This document shows positions 45,414-56,048 of a DNA stretch of 64,000 nt, in pieces. The position numbers and the translations under genes were made by a program. The stretch is from Allochromatium vinosum DSM 180. Its GTDB lineage: Bacteria > Pseudomonadota > Gammaproteobacteria > Chromatiales > Chromatiaceae. Below the pieces are notes generated by a model that was not told the DNA's origin, did not search any database, and saw only the letters and a program-made list of their open reading frames with translations. Every line of letters starts with the position of its first letter. The stretch's first letter is position 1. Where the stretch lies: the NCBI RefSeq assembly GCF_000025485.1, contig NC_013851.1, positions 3,406,001-3,470,000 on the forward strand. Direction: 5' to 3'.

Positions 45414-48400
45414 TCAGCCGAATTCGGCCAGCGCCTGATCGGGCGGGATCGGACGCGACCACAGATAGCCCTGCCCCCAGTCGCAGCCGATCTCGGCGAG
45501 CCGTTCGAGCTGGCGCGGCGTCTCGATGCCCTCGGCGATCACCTCCTTGCCGATGGAGTGGGCCATGGCGATCATGCCGGCGACCAGGTTGCGGTCGCGC
45601 GAGGACTCGATACCGCTGATGAACTCGCGGTCGATCTTGAGGCTGCTGATCGGCAGCTCGCGCAGATAGGCCATGGAACTGAAGCCGGTGCCGAAATCGT
45701 CGAGCGACAACTGGATGCCGCCACGATGGATAACGTTCAGCGTGGATTTCAGGCTCGGCGTCATGCGCAACAGCATCGACTCGGTGATCTCGATCTCGAT
45801 GAGATCCGGCGGCACGTCGGCGGCATGCAGATCTTCCAGCAAACGGCGCGCGAAGCCGCGCGCCTCCAGATCGGCCGCCGAGACGTTGATCGCCAGCCGC
45901 GCCTCGGTGCCATTCTGCTCGAGATGCTGGCGCAGCCGGCGGATGGCCAGGCGCAGCACGGCGGCCGTCACCGCGCCGATCAGGCCGTTGCGCTCGGCGG
46001 CCGGGATGAAGTCTCCCGGCATGATCAGGGTTCCATCCTCGGTGCGCCAGCGCGCCAGCACCTCGAAGCGCGGTGTCCCGGCACGGGCGGCGATGGCGAT
46101 CTGCGGCTGGAGCAGGATCTCGACGGCGTCCATGGGCGAGCGCCCGAGCACGGCACGGTCGATCTCCAGACGCTTCAGCGCCCGTCGCTCCAGGTCGCTG
46201 TCGAAGTGGCTGGCGCGGTTGCGCCCCGCTTCTTTGGCATGGTAGAGGGCCAGATCGGCCTGCTTGAGCAGCTCGCCCGGCTCGGAGTCGGGGCCGCCCA
46301 TGGCCAGCCCCAGCGAGCTGGTGATGCTGAAACGATCTTCGCCGACGACGATGGCGCGACGCAGGGCTTCGACGATCCGCTCGGCCCACAGCGAGGCGAC
46401 GGCCGTGTCCGTGATGTCGGGCAGCAGGAGCGCGAACTCGTCACCGCCGAGACGCGCCACCAGTCCGGGTTCGGGCAACTCGGCGCGAATGCGCTTGGCC
46501 ACGGCGCACAGCAGCACATCGCCCTTGTCGTGACCGAGGGTATCGTTGATGGTCTTGAAGTGGTCGATGTCCATGAGCGCAACCGCAAATCCCTGCCCGG
46601 TACGCCGGCAGTTCTCGATCACCTCGCCGAGCGCCTCGCGAAAGCGCGCTCGGTTCGGCAGCTCGGTGAGCGCGTCGTGCAGAGCGCGATGGCGCATCTC
46701 CTCGCGTGACTGGTGCAATTGATCGCGCTGACTGGCCAGTGACTGGGCGAGCCGCTCGAAGTGCGCGGCATTGGCGACGATGACCCGTTGGATGAGGTTC
46801 TTGAGCGCCAGCCCGGTGGCCAGCGATACCGCCGACCAGGGCAGCGAATGATGGGTGCGCTCTTCGCGCCAGACCTGGAAGTCGCGGGTCGGCCAGCCGA
46901 GCGGACGTTCGCCGTCACGGATGGAGAACGGCAGTGCGGTGGGATCGCCGCCCCAGTCGACCGTGTATTTGACCCGCTGGCGACCGAACAGCAGGATGTT
47001 CTCGCGCTGCTCGTCGATGAAGATCACCAGCACGCCGGCGAGCCGGTCCGGATAGGCCGCCGCCGGCTCGAACTCGCCGGACAGACAGTCGGTGTGCCAG
47101 ATCGGGCCGGGCCGGGTGCGCAGAAAGGCCAGCAGCTCATCGACCCACTCGGGGGCCAGACTGCAATTCTGCCCGAAGAACAGCGGCTGACCGCGACGGT
47201 AGATCTGCGCCATGTCGGCATCGACCAGTTCGCACAGCTTGCGCTCCTTGCCGATGAAACTGTCTGGAAAGGGCTGCTCGACGTCGAACCCGCCGACGAT
47301 GGAGTTCACCCGCGCCATGCCGAGCTGGGTGGCCAGGTTGCGCTCGCGCTCATCGATCAGGGCGACCCGGGCCGCCAGACAGCTCGCCAGTTCGATGAGT
47401 CGGCGTCTGACCGGGACCGTCACCGGATGGGGCGCGCGATGATGGAAGATCACCAGCCCCCAGAGCCGATCGTCCTGCATGATCGAGAGCGACATCGAGC
47501 CATTGACGCCGAAGCGCTGGAGATAGTTGCGATGGATGGGTGACTGGGCGCGCAGATGGGCGATGCCGATGTCGATGCTGTCGGGAGCCAGCGCGCGGCT
47601 CAGGAGCGGAATATCGGGGTGATCGCGGCTCGGCGCGTAGCGCATGGGCGTTTCGCGATAGAGCGCGCGCGCCTGACGCGGGATGTCGGTGGCCGGATAA
47701 CGCAGCCCCAGGATCGAGGGCCAGGTGTCCGGTTCCAGACTCTCGGCGATCACCACGCCCGAGTCGTCGGGATCGAAGCGATAGACCACGACTCGCTCGA
47801 AGCCGGTCAGATAGCGAAAGGCCGCGACGGCCTCCTGACCGACCTGTCTGACATCGTCGCTCGCGCGCAGCCGCCGCTGGAATGATTCGACATCGAAGCC
47901 GCGCAGACGCACGTCCATCTCCATCTCGCCGTGCGGCTCGATCTCCAGCAGCAGCCGATCCCGCCAGCGATGCAGACGCACATCGAGCGGCAGCTCGCCG
48001 CGCGCGGTCCGGACCAGGAAGAAGGACGGCTGATACGCGGCCGTCTCCGGGTCGGCCGTGAGGACGGCATGCAGCTCGGCTGCGCCCGCGACCGGCAAGG
48101 CCCGCGACAAGGGGGCGTCGAGCAGCGTCTCGGCGTGAAGACCCAGATACATCTCGGCATTGGCGCTACAGGCCAGAATGTGGTGCGTCTCGGGATCGAC
48201 CACCAGCAGACAGCCGAAGGGCTGGATGGCACCACAGGTGCTGATGGGTTCGCGATCGCATTGCGAGAAGTCGAAGGAGACCGCCGAGAGCGCGGCCATG
48301 CTCTCGCAGAACTTGCCGGCGATCAGCTCATACGCGACGCCTTCGTTGCGCGGCGGCAGACGATTCTTGGGCTGAACGATGATCCAGAACTCGCCCGGAC

Positions 48401-48758
48401 GGTCCGAGGCGCGCATGGTGATGCGCACCCGCACCGGGTCCATCTTGAAATCGAACACGAACTCGAAGGTCGTCTCCAGACATCCGGTCAGGACACCGCG
48501 CCGGAAGCGTCCGTAGAACTCCGGCACCACGGTGCAGGGGGCAACCTCGGAGAAGAAATTGCGCCCGAGGACGGACTCTACCTCACGTTGCGAAATCACC
48601 GACTGTGCACGACTATAGAAGAGGATACGTCCTTCGGCGTCGACACGAATGGTTCCTGCGGGCAGCCGATCGAGTTGCTCCTCGGTGAGGATGTCGAGCT
48701 GACGTGGGTCGTGGATGTCGATGGCGTCTTCGAGATTGATCGGTTCGATTCGGTTCAA
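45414..48758 (-). CDS. ppd: PYP-bacteriophytochrome-GGDEF-EAL hybrid photoreceptor (Ppd-like)
   Basis: An 1114-residue cytoplasmic sensor. Residues about 22-132 are a photoactive yellow protein domain: NFFSEVAPCTVVPEFYG contains Cys75, the p-coumarate attachment site, with Tyr48 and Arg58 at the positions of Tyr42 and Arg52. Next is a bacteriophytochrome PAS-GAF-PHY unit with biliverdin Cys167 in CDREPIS and the GAF strings YPATDIP and SPIHRNYL. A GGDEF domain (motif intact, about 771-775) and an EAL domain (EVL at about 898, plus DDFGTGFSS and AEGIET) follow. It should tie blue and red/far-red light to cyclic-di-GMP synthesis and breakdown. Glu46 of PYP is replaced by Gln (residue 52), and Thr50 by Ser. 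A p-coumarate ligase gene lies directly upstream. Similar hybrids are known in Rhodospirillum centenum (Ppr) and Thermochromatium (Ppd). Confidence 0.93.
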   Translation of the reverse strand: MNRIEPINLEDAIDIHDPRQLDILTEEQLDRLPAGTIRVDAEGRILFYSRAQSVISQREVESVLGRNFFSEVAPCTVVPEFYGRFRRGVLTGCLETTFEFVFDFKMDPVRVRITMRASDRPGEFWIIVQPKNRLPPRNEGVAYELIAGKFCESMAALSAVSFDFSQCDREPISTCGAIQPFGCLLVVDPETHHILACSANAEMYLGLHAETLLDAPLSRALPVAGAAELHAVLTADPETAAYQPSFFLVRTARGELPLDVRLHRWRDRLLLEIEPHGEMEMDVRLRGFDVESFQRRLRASDDVRQVGQEAVAAFRYLTGFERVVVYRFDPDDSGVVIAESLEPDTWPSILGLRYPATDIPRQARALYRETPMRYAPSRDHPDIPLLSRALAPDSIDIGIAHLRAQSPIHRNYLQRFGVNGSMSLSIMQDDRLWGLVIFHHRAPHPVTVPVRRRLIELASCLAARVALIDERERNLATQLGMARVNSIVGGFDVEQPFPDSFIGKERKLCELVDADMAQIYRRGQPLFFGQNCSLAPEWVDELLAFLRTRPGPIWHTDCLSGEFEPAAAYPDRLAGVLVIFIDEQRENILLFGRQRVKYTVDWGGDPTALPFSIRDGERPLGWPTRDFQVWREERTHHSLPWSAVSLATGLALKNLIQRVIVANAAHFERLAQSLASQRDQLHQSREEMRHRALHDALTELPNRARFREALGEVIENCRRTGQGFAVALMDIDHFKTINDTLGHDKGDVLLCAVAKRIRAELPEPGLVARLGGDEFALLLPDITDTAVASLWAERIVEALRRAIVVGEDRFSITSSLGLAMGGPDSEPGELLKQADLALYHAKEAGRNRASHFDSDLERRALKRLEIDRAVLGRSPMDAVEILLQPQIAIAARAGTPRFEVLARWRTEDGTLIMPGDFIPAAERNGLIGAVTAAVLRLAIRRLRQHLEQNGTEARLAINVSAADLEARGFARRLLEDLHAADVPPDLIEIEITESMLLRMTPSLKSTLNVIHRGGIQLSLDDFGTGFSSMAYLRELPISSLKIDREFISGIESSRDRNLVAGMIAMAHSIGKEVIAEGIETPRQLERLAEIGCDWGQGYLWSRPIPPDQALAEFG

Positions 48759-48821
48759 TGAGACGATCCGCAGCAGGGTGGCATGAGCATGAACACGGGG
48801 CCAGGCGCTGATTCCATGCGT

Positions 48822-50018
48822 TCAATCCCAGTCGGTGAGCTTGCCGAGCGCCGAGCGTGGCAGACTCGGGCCGAGCGTGATGGAGCGCGGCCGCTCCGGA
48901 GCCGACAACTGCTCCGCGAGCCAGATCTGGAGCCGTTCCGGGAGGTGAGCCGGGTCGCTGCAACGTGCGCTGGGCACGACGAATGCTTTCAGGCGCACAT
49001 GTGGCTCACGGCCATCGGGACGCACCAGCGCTTCGTCGACCTCGGGGTGGCGCTCGATACAGGCCCGCACGCGCTCGGGGAAGACGTTGATCCCGCCAAC
49101 CTGGACCGCTCCATCGCGTCGCGCGAGTATCAGAATGTGTTCGGTGTCGAGCCACTGGAAACGATCGGGGAGTTCCAGCGACAGCGGTTTGCCCGCGACA
49201 CCTGGACGCCGGATACGTCCCGGCGCTTCAGGATCAGGCGACCAGTGCGGCAGCAGACGGAAGGGCGCCTCGGGGGCTTCGCGCCAACCGACGCCGGCCG
49301 TTTCCGATGAGCCATAGATCTCGATCGCCCGGACGCCGCCGAGCGCCTGGAACCGCTGCCAGAGTTCGGGCGGGCAAGGACTGGTGGAGCTGAGGACCAC
49401 CACATCGGACGCCATCTCCAGGGGCGCCCGCGTGGCCAGATCGAAAAAGGCCGGATGGCCCAGCACCAGATCGCCAGCGCGTGCCTGGCGCAGGACGGCT
49501 CCAGGCAGCGTCCGGCGCGTGTCGAGCACCGGGATGCTGAGATGTGCCGGCAACATGAAGGCGAACAGAAAACCGTAGATGTGGTGGCACGGCACGGCGC
49601 GCAGGATGCGCCGGCGCTCACCCAGGAGCGTGGCGAAATAGGCGACCTCCTGCTCCAGCAGGTCCATGTCGTGGAGACACAGCTTCGGCTGACCGGTGGA
49701 GCCTGAGGTCTGGAAGCCGATCGCGCCGTCCTGGCAGGCGCGGCTCTCCAGCACGATCTCGACCCAGTCGGACAGACGGCGACGGGTCGTCAAGGCCGCC
49801 TCGTGCCCCGTCTCGTGCAGATGGAACTGGATGGCGACCATGGTGGCCAGATCCAGGAACTCCAGCGAATCGAGTTCCAGCGCCCCGAGATCCGGATCGG
49901 GGGCGCGCAGGCGGGCCGCGTCCTGGAGTCCGGGCCGCAAACGCGCCAGCTCCGCCTGGATCAGGTCGAGCAGCAGCGCCTGGACGCCGCTGGGGTTCCA
50001 CCAGGGTTTCAGGGCCAC
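48822..50018 (-). CDS. pcl: p-Coumarate:CoA ligase for PYP chromophore, with ACP-like N-terminus
   Basis: A 398-residue adenylate-forming enzyme. The P-loop FQTSGSTGQPK is at 102-112, IEIYGSSETAGVGW is the A5-like motif and LDTEHILILARRDGAVQVGGINVFPERVRACI the hinge and A8 motif. The usual first 150 residues of the AMP-binding domain are missing. In their place, residues about 30-90 look like an acyl-carrier-type helical unit (GALELDSLEFLDLATMV, with a DSL serine). This shortened form matches the ligase family that activates p-coumarate for photoactive yellow protein. It starts with GTG after GAGG and lies 63 bases before the photoreceptor gene. Confidence 0.82.
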   Translation of the reverse strand: MALKPWWNPSGVQALLLDLIQAELARLRPGLQDAARLRAPDPDLGALELDSLEFLDLATMVAIQFHLHETGHEAALTTRRRLSDWVEIVLESRACQDGAIGFQTSGSTGQPKLCLHDMDLLEQEVAYFATLLGERRRILRAVPCHHIYGFLFAFMLPAHLSIPVLDTRRTLPGAVLRQARAGDLVLGHPAFFDLATRAPLEMASDVVVLSSTSPCPPELWQRFQALGGVRAIEIYGSSETAGVGWREAPEAPFRLLPHWSPDPEAPGRIRRPGVAGKPLSLELPDRFQWLDTEHILILARRDGAVQVGGINVFPERVRACIERHPEVDEALVRPDGREPHVRLKAFVVPSARCSDPAHLPERLQIWLAEQLSAPERPRSITLGPSLPRSALGKLTDWD

Positions 50019-50053
50019 CGCGACAGCCTCGCCCGACGTCGACGCGTCTGGCC

Positions 50054-52176
<2,123 letters not shown>

Positions 52177-52198
52177 CGCGGCCTCGGGACGATTCGGC

Positions 52199-52885
52199 AT
52201 GATTTCCGATCCCGATCAGCGTCGACGCCTGCTGGAGACCTTTGCTTTTCTGCGCGCCGGTTCGGCCGGGTTCCAAAGCGAATTCTTCGATCAGGTCATG
52301 CGCGTGCGCCTGCCGGCCGGACAGGCCGTCTGTCAGGCGGGCGCTCAGTGCGCGCATCTGCCGCTGGTACTCGACGGCACGGCGCGGGTCTATCAGCTCG
52401 GTGAGAACGGCCGCGAAATCACACTCTATCGCGTGCATCCGGGCGAGAGCTGTGTGCTCACGGCCTCCTGCCTGCTCAGTGCGCGCCCCTTTCCGGCCTT
52501 CGCGGTGTGCGAGAGCGCAGTCGAGGCCGTGGTCGTGCAGCCGGCGAGCGTGCGCCGCTGGCTGGGGAGTTGCGAGCCGTGGCGCGAATATCTCTTCGGT
52601 CTCATCGCCGGCCGGTTGGTTGAGGTCTTCGGCGTGCTCGATGCGGTGCTGTTCCAGCGACTCGACCAGCGGCTGATCGACCATCTGCTGCGTCTGGCCG
52701 AGAGTCTGGACGCGTCCGAGATCCAGGCGACCCACCAGATGCTGGCCGCCGAGCTGGGTTCCTCGCGCGAGGTCATCAGTCGCGTGCTCAAGGGGCTGGA
52801 GGAACAGGGGCTGCTGCGCGTGCGGCGCGGTCAGATCGAATTGCTCGATCGCGCGGAACTGAGGCGTCGCACGCAGGACGACTGA
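52199..52885 (+). CDS. Crp/Fnr-family regulator, cysteine-rich
   Basis: A 228-residue regulator with an N-terminal cyclic-nucleotide-type beta barrel (LPLVLDGTARVYQLGENGREITLYRVHPGESCVLTASCLLS) and a C-terminal winged helix. Its recognition helix SSREVISRVLKGLEEQG has the Arg-Glu pair of CRP. Six cysteines lie in the sensor part (VCQAGAQC, ESCVLTASC, VCESA, GSCEP). The barrel lacks the full cAMP phosphate-binding motif, and the FNR cluster pattern is not present. It may respond to thiol or sulfur redox state, which is inference. A GTGAC palindrome follows before the DUF2892 gene. Confidence 0.88.
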   Translation: MISDPDQRRRLLETFAFLRAGSAGFQSEFFDQVMRVRLPAGQAVCQAGAQCAHLPLVLDGTARVYQLGENGREITLYRVHPGESCVLTASCLLSARPFPAFAVCESAVEAVVVQPASVRRWLGSCEPWREYLFGLIAGRLVEVFGVLDAVLFQRLDQRLIDHLLRLAESLDASEIQATHQMLAAELGSSREVISRVLKGLEEQGLLRVRRGQIELLDRAELRRRTQDD

Positions 52886-52911
52886 CGCTCGGGGCCAGTT
52901 CGGCAGGCAGT

Positions 52912-52924
52912 GTGACAAAGTCAC
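52912..52924. promoter_or_regulatory. Palindrome GTGAC-AAA-GTCAC, candidate Crp/Fnr operator
   Basis: A perfect five-base inverted repeat lies 26 bases after the Crp/Fnr gene and 90 bases before the DUF2892 gene. The half site TGTGA suits a regulator with a CRP-like recognition helix, but the spacing is one base shorter than the CRP consensus. Confidence 0.45.
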
Positions 52925-53014
52925 CGACAGGGCCACTGACGACCGTTAGAGTGCGTTCCACAGTCAACGTCCAAGCGGCCTCAGGCCGCCCGCACTCGAA
53001 CGGAGATCCTCAGC

Positions 53015-53200
53015 ATGACCCAGAACCTCGGTACACTCGATCGCGTCATCCGTGCCCTCATCGGTCTGGCCCTGGTCGCCTGGGCCCTGAACACCCAGAG
53101 CTGGCTGTTCGGCGCCCTGGCCCTGATCCCGTTTGGCACGGCTCTGATCGGCTGGTGCCCGCTCTATCTGCCGCTGCGACTCAACACCAAGCGGGTTTGA
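53015..53200 (+). CDS. DUF2892 small membrane protein (YgaP membrane-anchor type)
   Basis: A 61-residue protein. NLGTLDRVIRALIGLALVAWAL is the family signature, followed by a second hydrophobic helix (WLFGALALIPFGTALIGW) and CPLYLPLRLNT with the conserved Cys-Pro. In YgaP the same unit anchors a rhodanese domain in the membrane; here it stands alone. It is likely under control of the upstream Crp/Fnr-type regulator. Confidence 0.88.
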   Translation: MTQNLGTLDRVIRALIGLALVAWALNTQSWLFGALALIPFGTALIGWCPLYLPLRLNTKRV

Positions 53201-53248
53201 TCCATTCTCAGGCCCGTCCGCATGCAGGATGGGCCGTTCGGAGCCTCC

Positions 53249-54220
53249 ATGGAGAACACATCTCACACAACGAATCGTCTGGCCAATTTTCCCGTGTCCT
53301 TCTTCTCGATGGTCATGGGACTGTCGGGGCTGACCATTGGCTGGGAGAAGATCCAGTCCATCCTGGGCCGCGATCTTGGTCTCACGCCCTGGTTGCTCGG
53401 AACCACAGGGACGATCTTCGGTTTTCTGGCGATCAATTATCTGCTCAAACTGGTGTTGTATCGCGGGGCCGTGGTTCGCGAGCTGCGCCATCCGATCAAG
53501 ATCAACTTCTTCCCGACCATCTCGATGAGCCTGCTCCTCTTGGCCATCGCCTTTCTACCGATTTCGATGTCCATCAGCGCGCCGCTATGGATGGCCGGCA
53601 CCGGACTGCATCTGCTCTTCACACTCTACATCGTCAATGTCTGGATCCATCACGAATATTTCCAGATCCACCACATGAACCCGGCCTGGTTCATTCCGGC
53701 GGTCGGTAACGTGCTGGTGCCCATTGCTGGCGTGCCACTGGGCTATGCGGACCTGTCCTGGTTCTTCTTCAGCATCGGCATCCTGTTCTGGCTGATCCTG
53801 CTGGTGATCGTGTTCAACCGCGTGCTCTTTCATCAGCCGATCGAGGCGCATCTGATGCCGACGCTCTTCATCCTGATCGCCCCGCCCGCCGTCGGTTTCA
53901 TCGCCTATCTGCAACTGTCCGGTGAACTCGACAGCTTCGCGCGGATTCTCTACTTCTTCGGTCTCTTTCTGACGCTGCTGCTCTTCACTCAGGTTGGACG
54001 CTTCATCAAGCTCAAGTTCTTCCTGTCCTGGTGGGCCTATTCATTTCCGCTGGCGGCGATCAGCATCGCCACGTTCGTCATGTCAGAACGGACCGGACAG
54101 TCGATTTATCTGTATCTCGGGATGGGGTTGTTGGCGCTGCTGACCGCCATCATCGTCTTGTTGCTGATACTGACCTTCGTGGCCGTGTATCGCCGACGTA
54201 TCTGTGTCGCAGAGCATTGA
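53249..54220 (+). CDS. SLAC1/TehA-type anion channel (TDT family)
   Basis: A 323-residue membrane protein with ten hydrophobic helices. The start FPVSFFSMVMGLSGLTIGWEKI and the internal NPAWFIPAVGNVLVPIAG resemble the SLAC1/TehA channel family, whose members pass tellurite, sulfite, dicarboxylates or small anions. The ATG at 53249 has GGAG five bases before it; an upstream in-frame ATG at 53222 lacks such a site. The substrate is unknown. Its place in an operon-like run with a thiol-rich regulator and a DUF2892 protein makes a sulfur anion plausible. Confidence 0.85.
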   Translation: MENTSHTTNRLANFPVSFFSMVMGLSGLTIGWEKIQSILGRDLGLTPWLLGTTGTIFGFLAINYLLKLVLYRGAVVRELRHPIKINFFPTISMSLLLLAIAFLPISMSISAPLWMAGTGLHLLFTLYIVNVWIHHEYFQIHHMNPAWFIPAVGNVLVPIAGVPLGYADLSWFFFSIGILFWLILLVIVFNRVLFHQPIEAHLMPTLFILIAPPAVGFIAYLQLSGELDSFARILYFFGLFLTLLLFTQVGRFIKLKFFLSWWAYSFPLAAISIATFVMSERTGQSIYLYLGMGLLALLTAIIVLLLILTFVAVYRRRICVAEH

Positions 54221-54231
54221 GGGGGTGGTTG

Positions 54232-54259
54232 CTCCCCTTTCCACCGTGGGAAAGGGGAG
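54232..54259. terminator. Bidirectional hairpin between convergent genes
   Basis: CTCCCCTTTCC (54232-54242), a six-base loop, and GGAAAGGGGAG (54249-54259) form a perfect 11-bp stem. It lies between the ends of the SLAC1 gene and the convergent Gly-X3 repeat gene, so it can stop both transcripts. Confidence 0.7.
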
Positions 54260-54277
54260 GTAGTGAACGTCTAGCGC

Positions 54278-56044
54278 TCAGTAGGGAGTCGGACGATTTT
54301 CGTAGTCGGCATAAGCGTCCGAATCAGCCGTGCTGGGCGGGAGCCTGGTGCCGTGCCAGGTGAAGTTGTAGGGGCTGGTATAGGAGCCTTCTGGTACTTC
54401 GACGACACCGCCGTATTGGCTGCAACTACAACGGGCGAGTGTTTGATAGGTCACGCATTTTTCAGTGACCTGCCCGTCAGGCCCAAATACTGGGCAGTTC
54501 GGCGGATAACGCAGTCTTCCATCCGCACCATCGGCAGATAAGCAACCAGGCTCGATACCAAAAGCACAGTCGGCAATCTGGTTCCTGCAGACCAACCCCA
54601 AGGCACTATCGCTGCAATCATCCGTCGGGATATCACAGGAATTGCCGCTTTCGCATGCACATTGAGCGCCAAATCCAGAATTCGTAACATACCGATAGAC
54701 TCTGCAGGGCGCCTCGAAGAGCCGCTTGTGATTGACGCGGATGTAATAATCACCGGCATTCCGGAGTCCGAAACGGAAGACCCGGTTGGGATCGCCTGAA
54801 TTGTTCGTATTGATTGCCAAAATGGGTGTCAGGTTTTCGCGCAGCTCACCGGATTCATAGCGATTGGCCATGCTTTGATCATAGACTTCGACGAGCCAGT
54901 TACCCAAAGGGCATTCCTCTTTCTCACAGAATGTAAGGGTGACGATCTCGTTTCCGGGACTCGTATATTTAAACCAGTCATCCTCACCCTGGCCCCATAC
55001 AGCCGTATCTCCCTCTGGTATCGGGGTGTTGAAGGTCAGGTTGATCACGCCATACATGGTTACGCCATTGGCCAAACGATTACTTTGGCTCGGCAGGTCG
55101 TTTCGCTCCATCTCGGTATCATAGAAACCAACGGTCGGCTGTGTGCCGCCAAGAGGCGAGTCTTGCACGAGAGCCGAAACGGAATAGGCATGAGCGTTTA
55201 TTTCGTTTCCCGCAGCTGGCTGAACCCGGATGTAATAGGTTCCAGCCAAGCCGAGGGTGACACTATAGGTCAGTGAATCCGGTGTCGACTGAACGGCACT
55301 TCTTGCATTGGAATCGAAGCTGGCAAAGACGTTTCCTGCGGCATCCAGAACCGAGATATTCCAGAGACCAGGATTGCCTTCCGCGAGATTCGCTCCCTCC
55401 AACCATTCTGGAACCGAGAAGGTAATCAGGAGGTTTTGGTTGAGTTTGGTGGTGGCTGTATAAAAATAGTCCCGATCGTTTAGAGCATAGAGCTGACCCC
55501 AAAAACTGGTGCCAGGCTCAAGCGGATCGGCTGTGACAAAGCTGTCATTGGGTTCAGTTTCGCCAACGAGGGCATCTGGAATACAGGAGGCCAGGGGAAT
55601 GTCGCAGCTTTGTGGATCAGCAATACAGGCCGCGAGCTGTGTGGCGAGTCCACGTGCGTAACCATCCGCGTCGCCACGGGTGTAACCCTGAGCATCGCCA
55701 TCAGTGAAGCCGCGCCACCAACCCTGGCCATCGCCATCGGTGAAGCCGCGCCACCAACCCTGGCTGTCACCATCGGCAAACCCACGCCACCAACCCTGGC
55801 TGTCACCATCGGCAAATCCACGCCACCAACCCTGGTCATCACCATCGGCCAAGCCGCGCCACCAGCCCTGAGTATCGCCATCGGTCTTACCCTGATCGTA
55901 GCCAAGGTCATAACCATCGGCAAGTCCTTGATTATATTTGTCCGTACAGGAATCTTGCGCAGCAGAACCACCGAGCGTGGCTGAATTCGCCATGAGCGGT
56001 AACAGCAACACCAGTCCAGTGATGGGATAGAGTAGAGATTTCAT
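54278..56044 (-). CDS. Secreted Gly-X3 tetrad-repeat protein with PPC-like domains
   Basis: A 588-residue exported protein. The signal peptide is LLYPITGLVLLLPLMANSA. From residue 37 to 132 every fourth residue is glycine: 24 tetrads in a row, grouped in 12-residue units such as GWWRGFADGDSQ. After a cysteine-containing linker come two domains resembling bacterial pre-peptidase C-terminal (PPC) domains: NDRDYFYTATTKLNQNLLITF ... GTYYIRVQPA and EDDWFKYTSPGNEIVTLTF ... GDYYIRVNHK. A cysteine-rich C-terminal region follows (CACESGNSC, CSDSALGLVC, CSCSQYGG). I do not recognise the whole protein. The ATG at 56044 directly precedes the signal. Base composition is less GC-rich than the neighbours. 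Confidence 0.85.
   Translation of the reverse strand: MKSLLYPITGLVLLLPLMANSATLGGSAAQDSCTDKYNQGLADGYDLGYDQGKTDGDTQGWWRGLADGDDQGWWRGFADGDSQGWWRGFADGDSQGWWRGFTDGDGQGWWRGFTDGDAQGYTRGDADGYARGLATQLAACIADPQSCDIPLASCIPDALVGETEPNDSFVTADPLEPGTSFWGQLYALNDRDYFYTATTKLNQNLLITFSVPEWLEGANLAEGNPGLWNISVLDAAGNVFASFDSNARSAVQSTPDSLTYSVTLGLAGTYYIRVQPAAGNEINAHAYSVSALVQDSPLGGTQPTVGFYDTEMERNDLPSQSNRLANGVTMYGVINLTFNTPIPEGDTAVWGQGEDDWFKYTSPGNEIVTLTFCEKEECPLGNWLVEVYDQSMANRYESGELRENLTPILAINTNNSGDPNRVFRFGLRNAGDYYIRVNHKRLFEAPCRVYRYVTNSGFGAQCACESGNSCDIPTDDCSDSALGLVCRNQIADCAFGIEPGCLSADGADGRLRYPPNCPVFGPDGQVTEKCVTYQTLARCSCSQYGGVVEVPEGSYTSPYNFTWHGTRLPPSTADSDAYADYENRPTPY
55688..55867 (-). repeat. Five tandem 36-bp repeats coding for 12-residue Gly/Trp units
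   Basis: The five units cover residues 60-119 of the secreted protein. Each reads GWWRG, then F/L-A/T-D-G-D-x-Q. Units are near-identical in DNA (for example the repeated CACCAACCCTGGCTGTCACC on the plus strand). Flanking degenerate tetrads extend the protein-level pattern on both sides. Confidence 0.93.
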
Positions 56045-56048
56045 GGCT

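Noticed and set aside
55688-55867. A CRISPR array at the 36-bp repeats
   Set aside because: The repeats are contiguous without spacers, in frame and translated into a regular protein motif; no cas genes are near.
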